Made by a program: the position numbers and the translations under genes
The notes under the pieces: generated by a model
What the model was told of the DNA's origin: nothing
Database searches by the model: none
What the model saw: only the letters and a program-made list of their open reading frames with translations
Part shown: positions 31,917-32,012 of the stretch, piece by piece
Layout of the letters: every line of letters starts with the position of its first letter
How positions within the stretch are numbered: the stretch's first letter is position 1
Assembly (NCBI GenBank): GCA_037176905.1
Contig: JBBBWG010007446.1
Location: 62,860 to 94,871 of the forward strand
Source of the DNA: Azolla pinnata
Taxonomy: Eukaryota > Streptophyta > Polypodiopsida > Salviniales > Salviniaceae
Direction of reading: 5' to 3'
DNA length: 32,012 bases

Positions 31917-32012
31917 AAGCTGCCGATTCGGGGCGACGATGGCGGCGGCGGCGGCGGCGGCGGCGGCGGGCCTTGGCCAGCAGCGCGCGGACGGCGACGT
32001 CGACGGCGTCGT
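31917..32012 (-). CDS. Partial GC-rich coding end at the window edge, strand uncertain
   Basis: On the minus strand the window enters an open frame ending DAVDVAVRALLAKAR, a run of Arg from CGC repeats, HRRPESAA and TGA at 31917-31919. That would be the C-terminus of a gene lying to the right. On the plus strand the same DNA offers a start at 31939 (ATG, then eight or nine GCG Ala codons, GLGQQRADGDVDGVV), which would be the N-terminus of a gene running right. Both have high GC at third positions. I slightly favour the minus reading because of its amphipathic helix-like segment. Family not recognised. Confidence 0.3.

Overview
This is nuclear DNA of a land plant, almost certainly a flowering plant. 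Its protein genes are split by GT-AG introns of about 0.1 to 2.3 kb. The gene families are those of a plant nuclear genome: a type I MADS box, a PAPA-1/HIT subunit of INO80, a plant type I inositol 5-phosphatase and an ER cytochrome b5. A tRNA-Leu has plant-style flanks, and telomere-like TTAGGG/TTTAGGG tracts lie in promoters and intergenic DNA. The MADS gene is very GC-rich while introns and intergenic DNA are AT-rich, and (GA/CT)n, GATC and CATGCA repeats are common. That suggests a monocot or early-diverging angiosperm, but the species cannot be fixed from this window.

Layout, left to right. 1-1649 is 5' flank, with a dense W-box cluster and a hexameter telomere-like tract. 1650-3838 (+) is an INO80 complex subunit B/IES2-like gene in 6 exons. 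4794-8125 (-) is an organellar bL25-type ribosomal protein in 3 exons, convergent with INO80B and with telo-box motifs upstream. 8400-9940 is intergenic with decayed repeats. 10117-13752 (+) is an Mγ-like type I MADS-box gene whose first coding exon is only 19 nt and whose C-terminus is about 500 residues of low complexity. 14759-17605 (+) is a cytochrome b5 gene whose first intron holds a 92-bp tandem array broken by a 100-N gap. 17606-22092 is a gene-poor, microsatellite-rich stretch with one coding-like remnant. 22397-26568 (+) is a type I inositol-polyphosphate 5-phosphatase in 10 exons. A degenerate coding-like segment and an unusual interleaved inverted repeat follow. 27966-30345 (+) is protein N-terminal glutamine amidohydrolase (NTAQ1) in 6 exons, with a probable GC-AG intron. 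31016-31095 (+) is tRNA-Leu(UAG). The right edge cuts a GC-rich coding end whose strand is ambiguous.

The genes do not form a pathway. They are independent housekeeping functions (chromatin remodelling, organellar translation, ER electron transfer, phosphoinositide signalling, N-degron processing) plus one reproductive-type transcription factor. All six multi-exon models were rebuilt by hand; in each the exon phases match and the total is a whole number of codons. No new multi-gene system was found. The most unusual items are the MADS gene architecture, the GA microsatellite touching a splice donor, the interleaved inverted repeat and the coding-like remnants.
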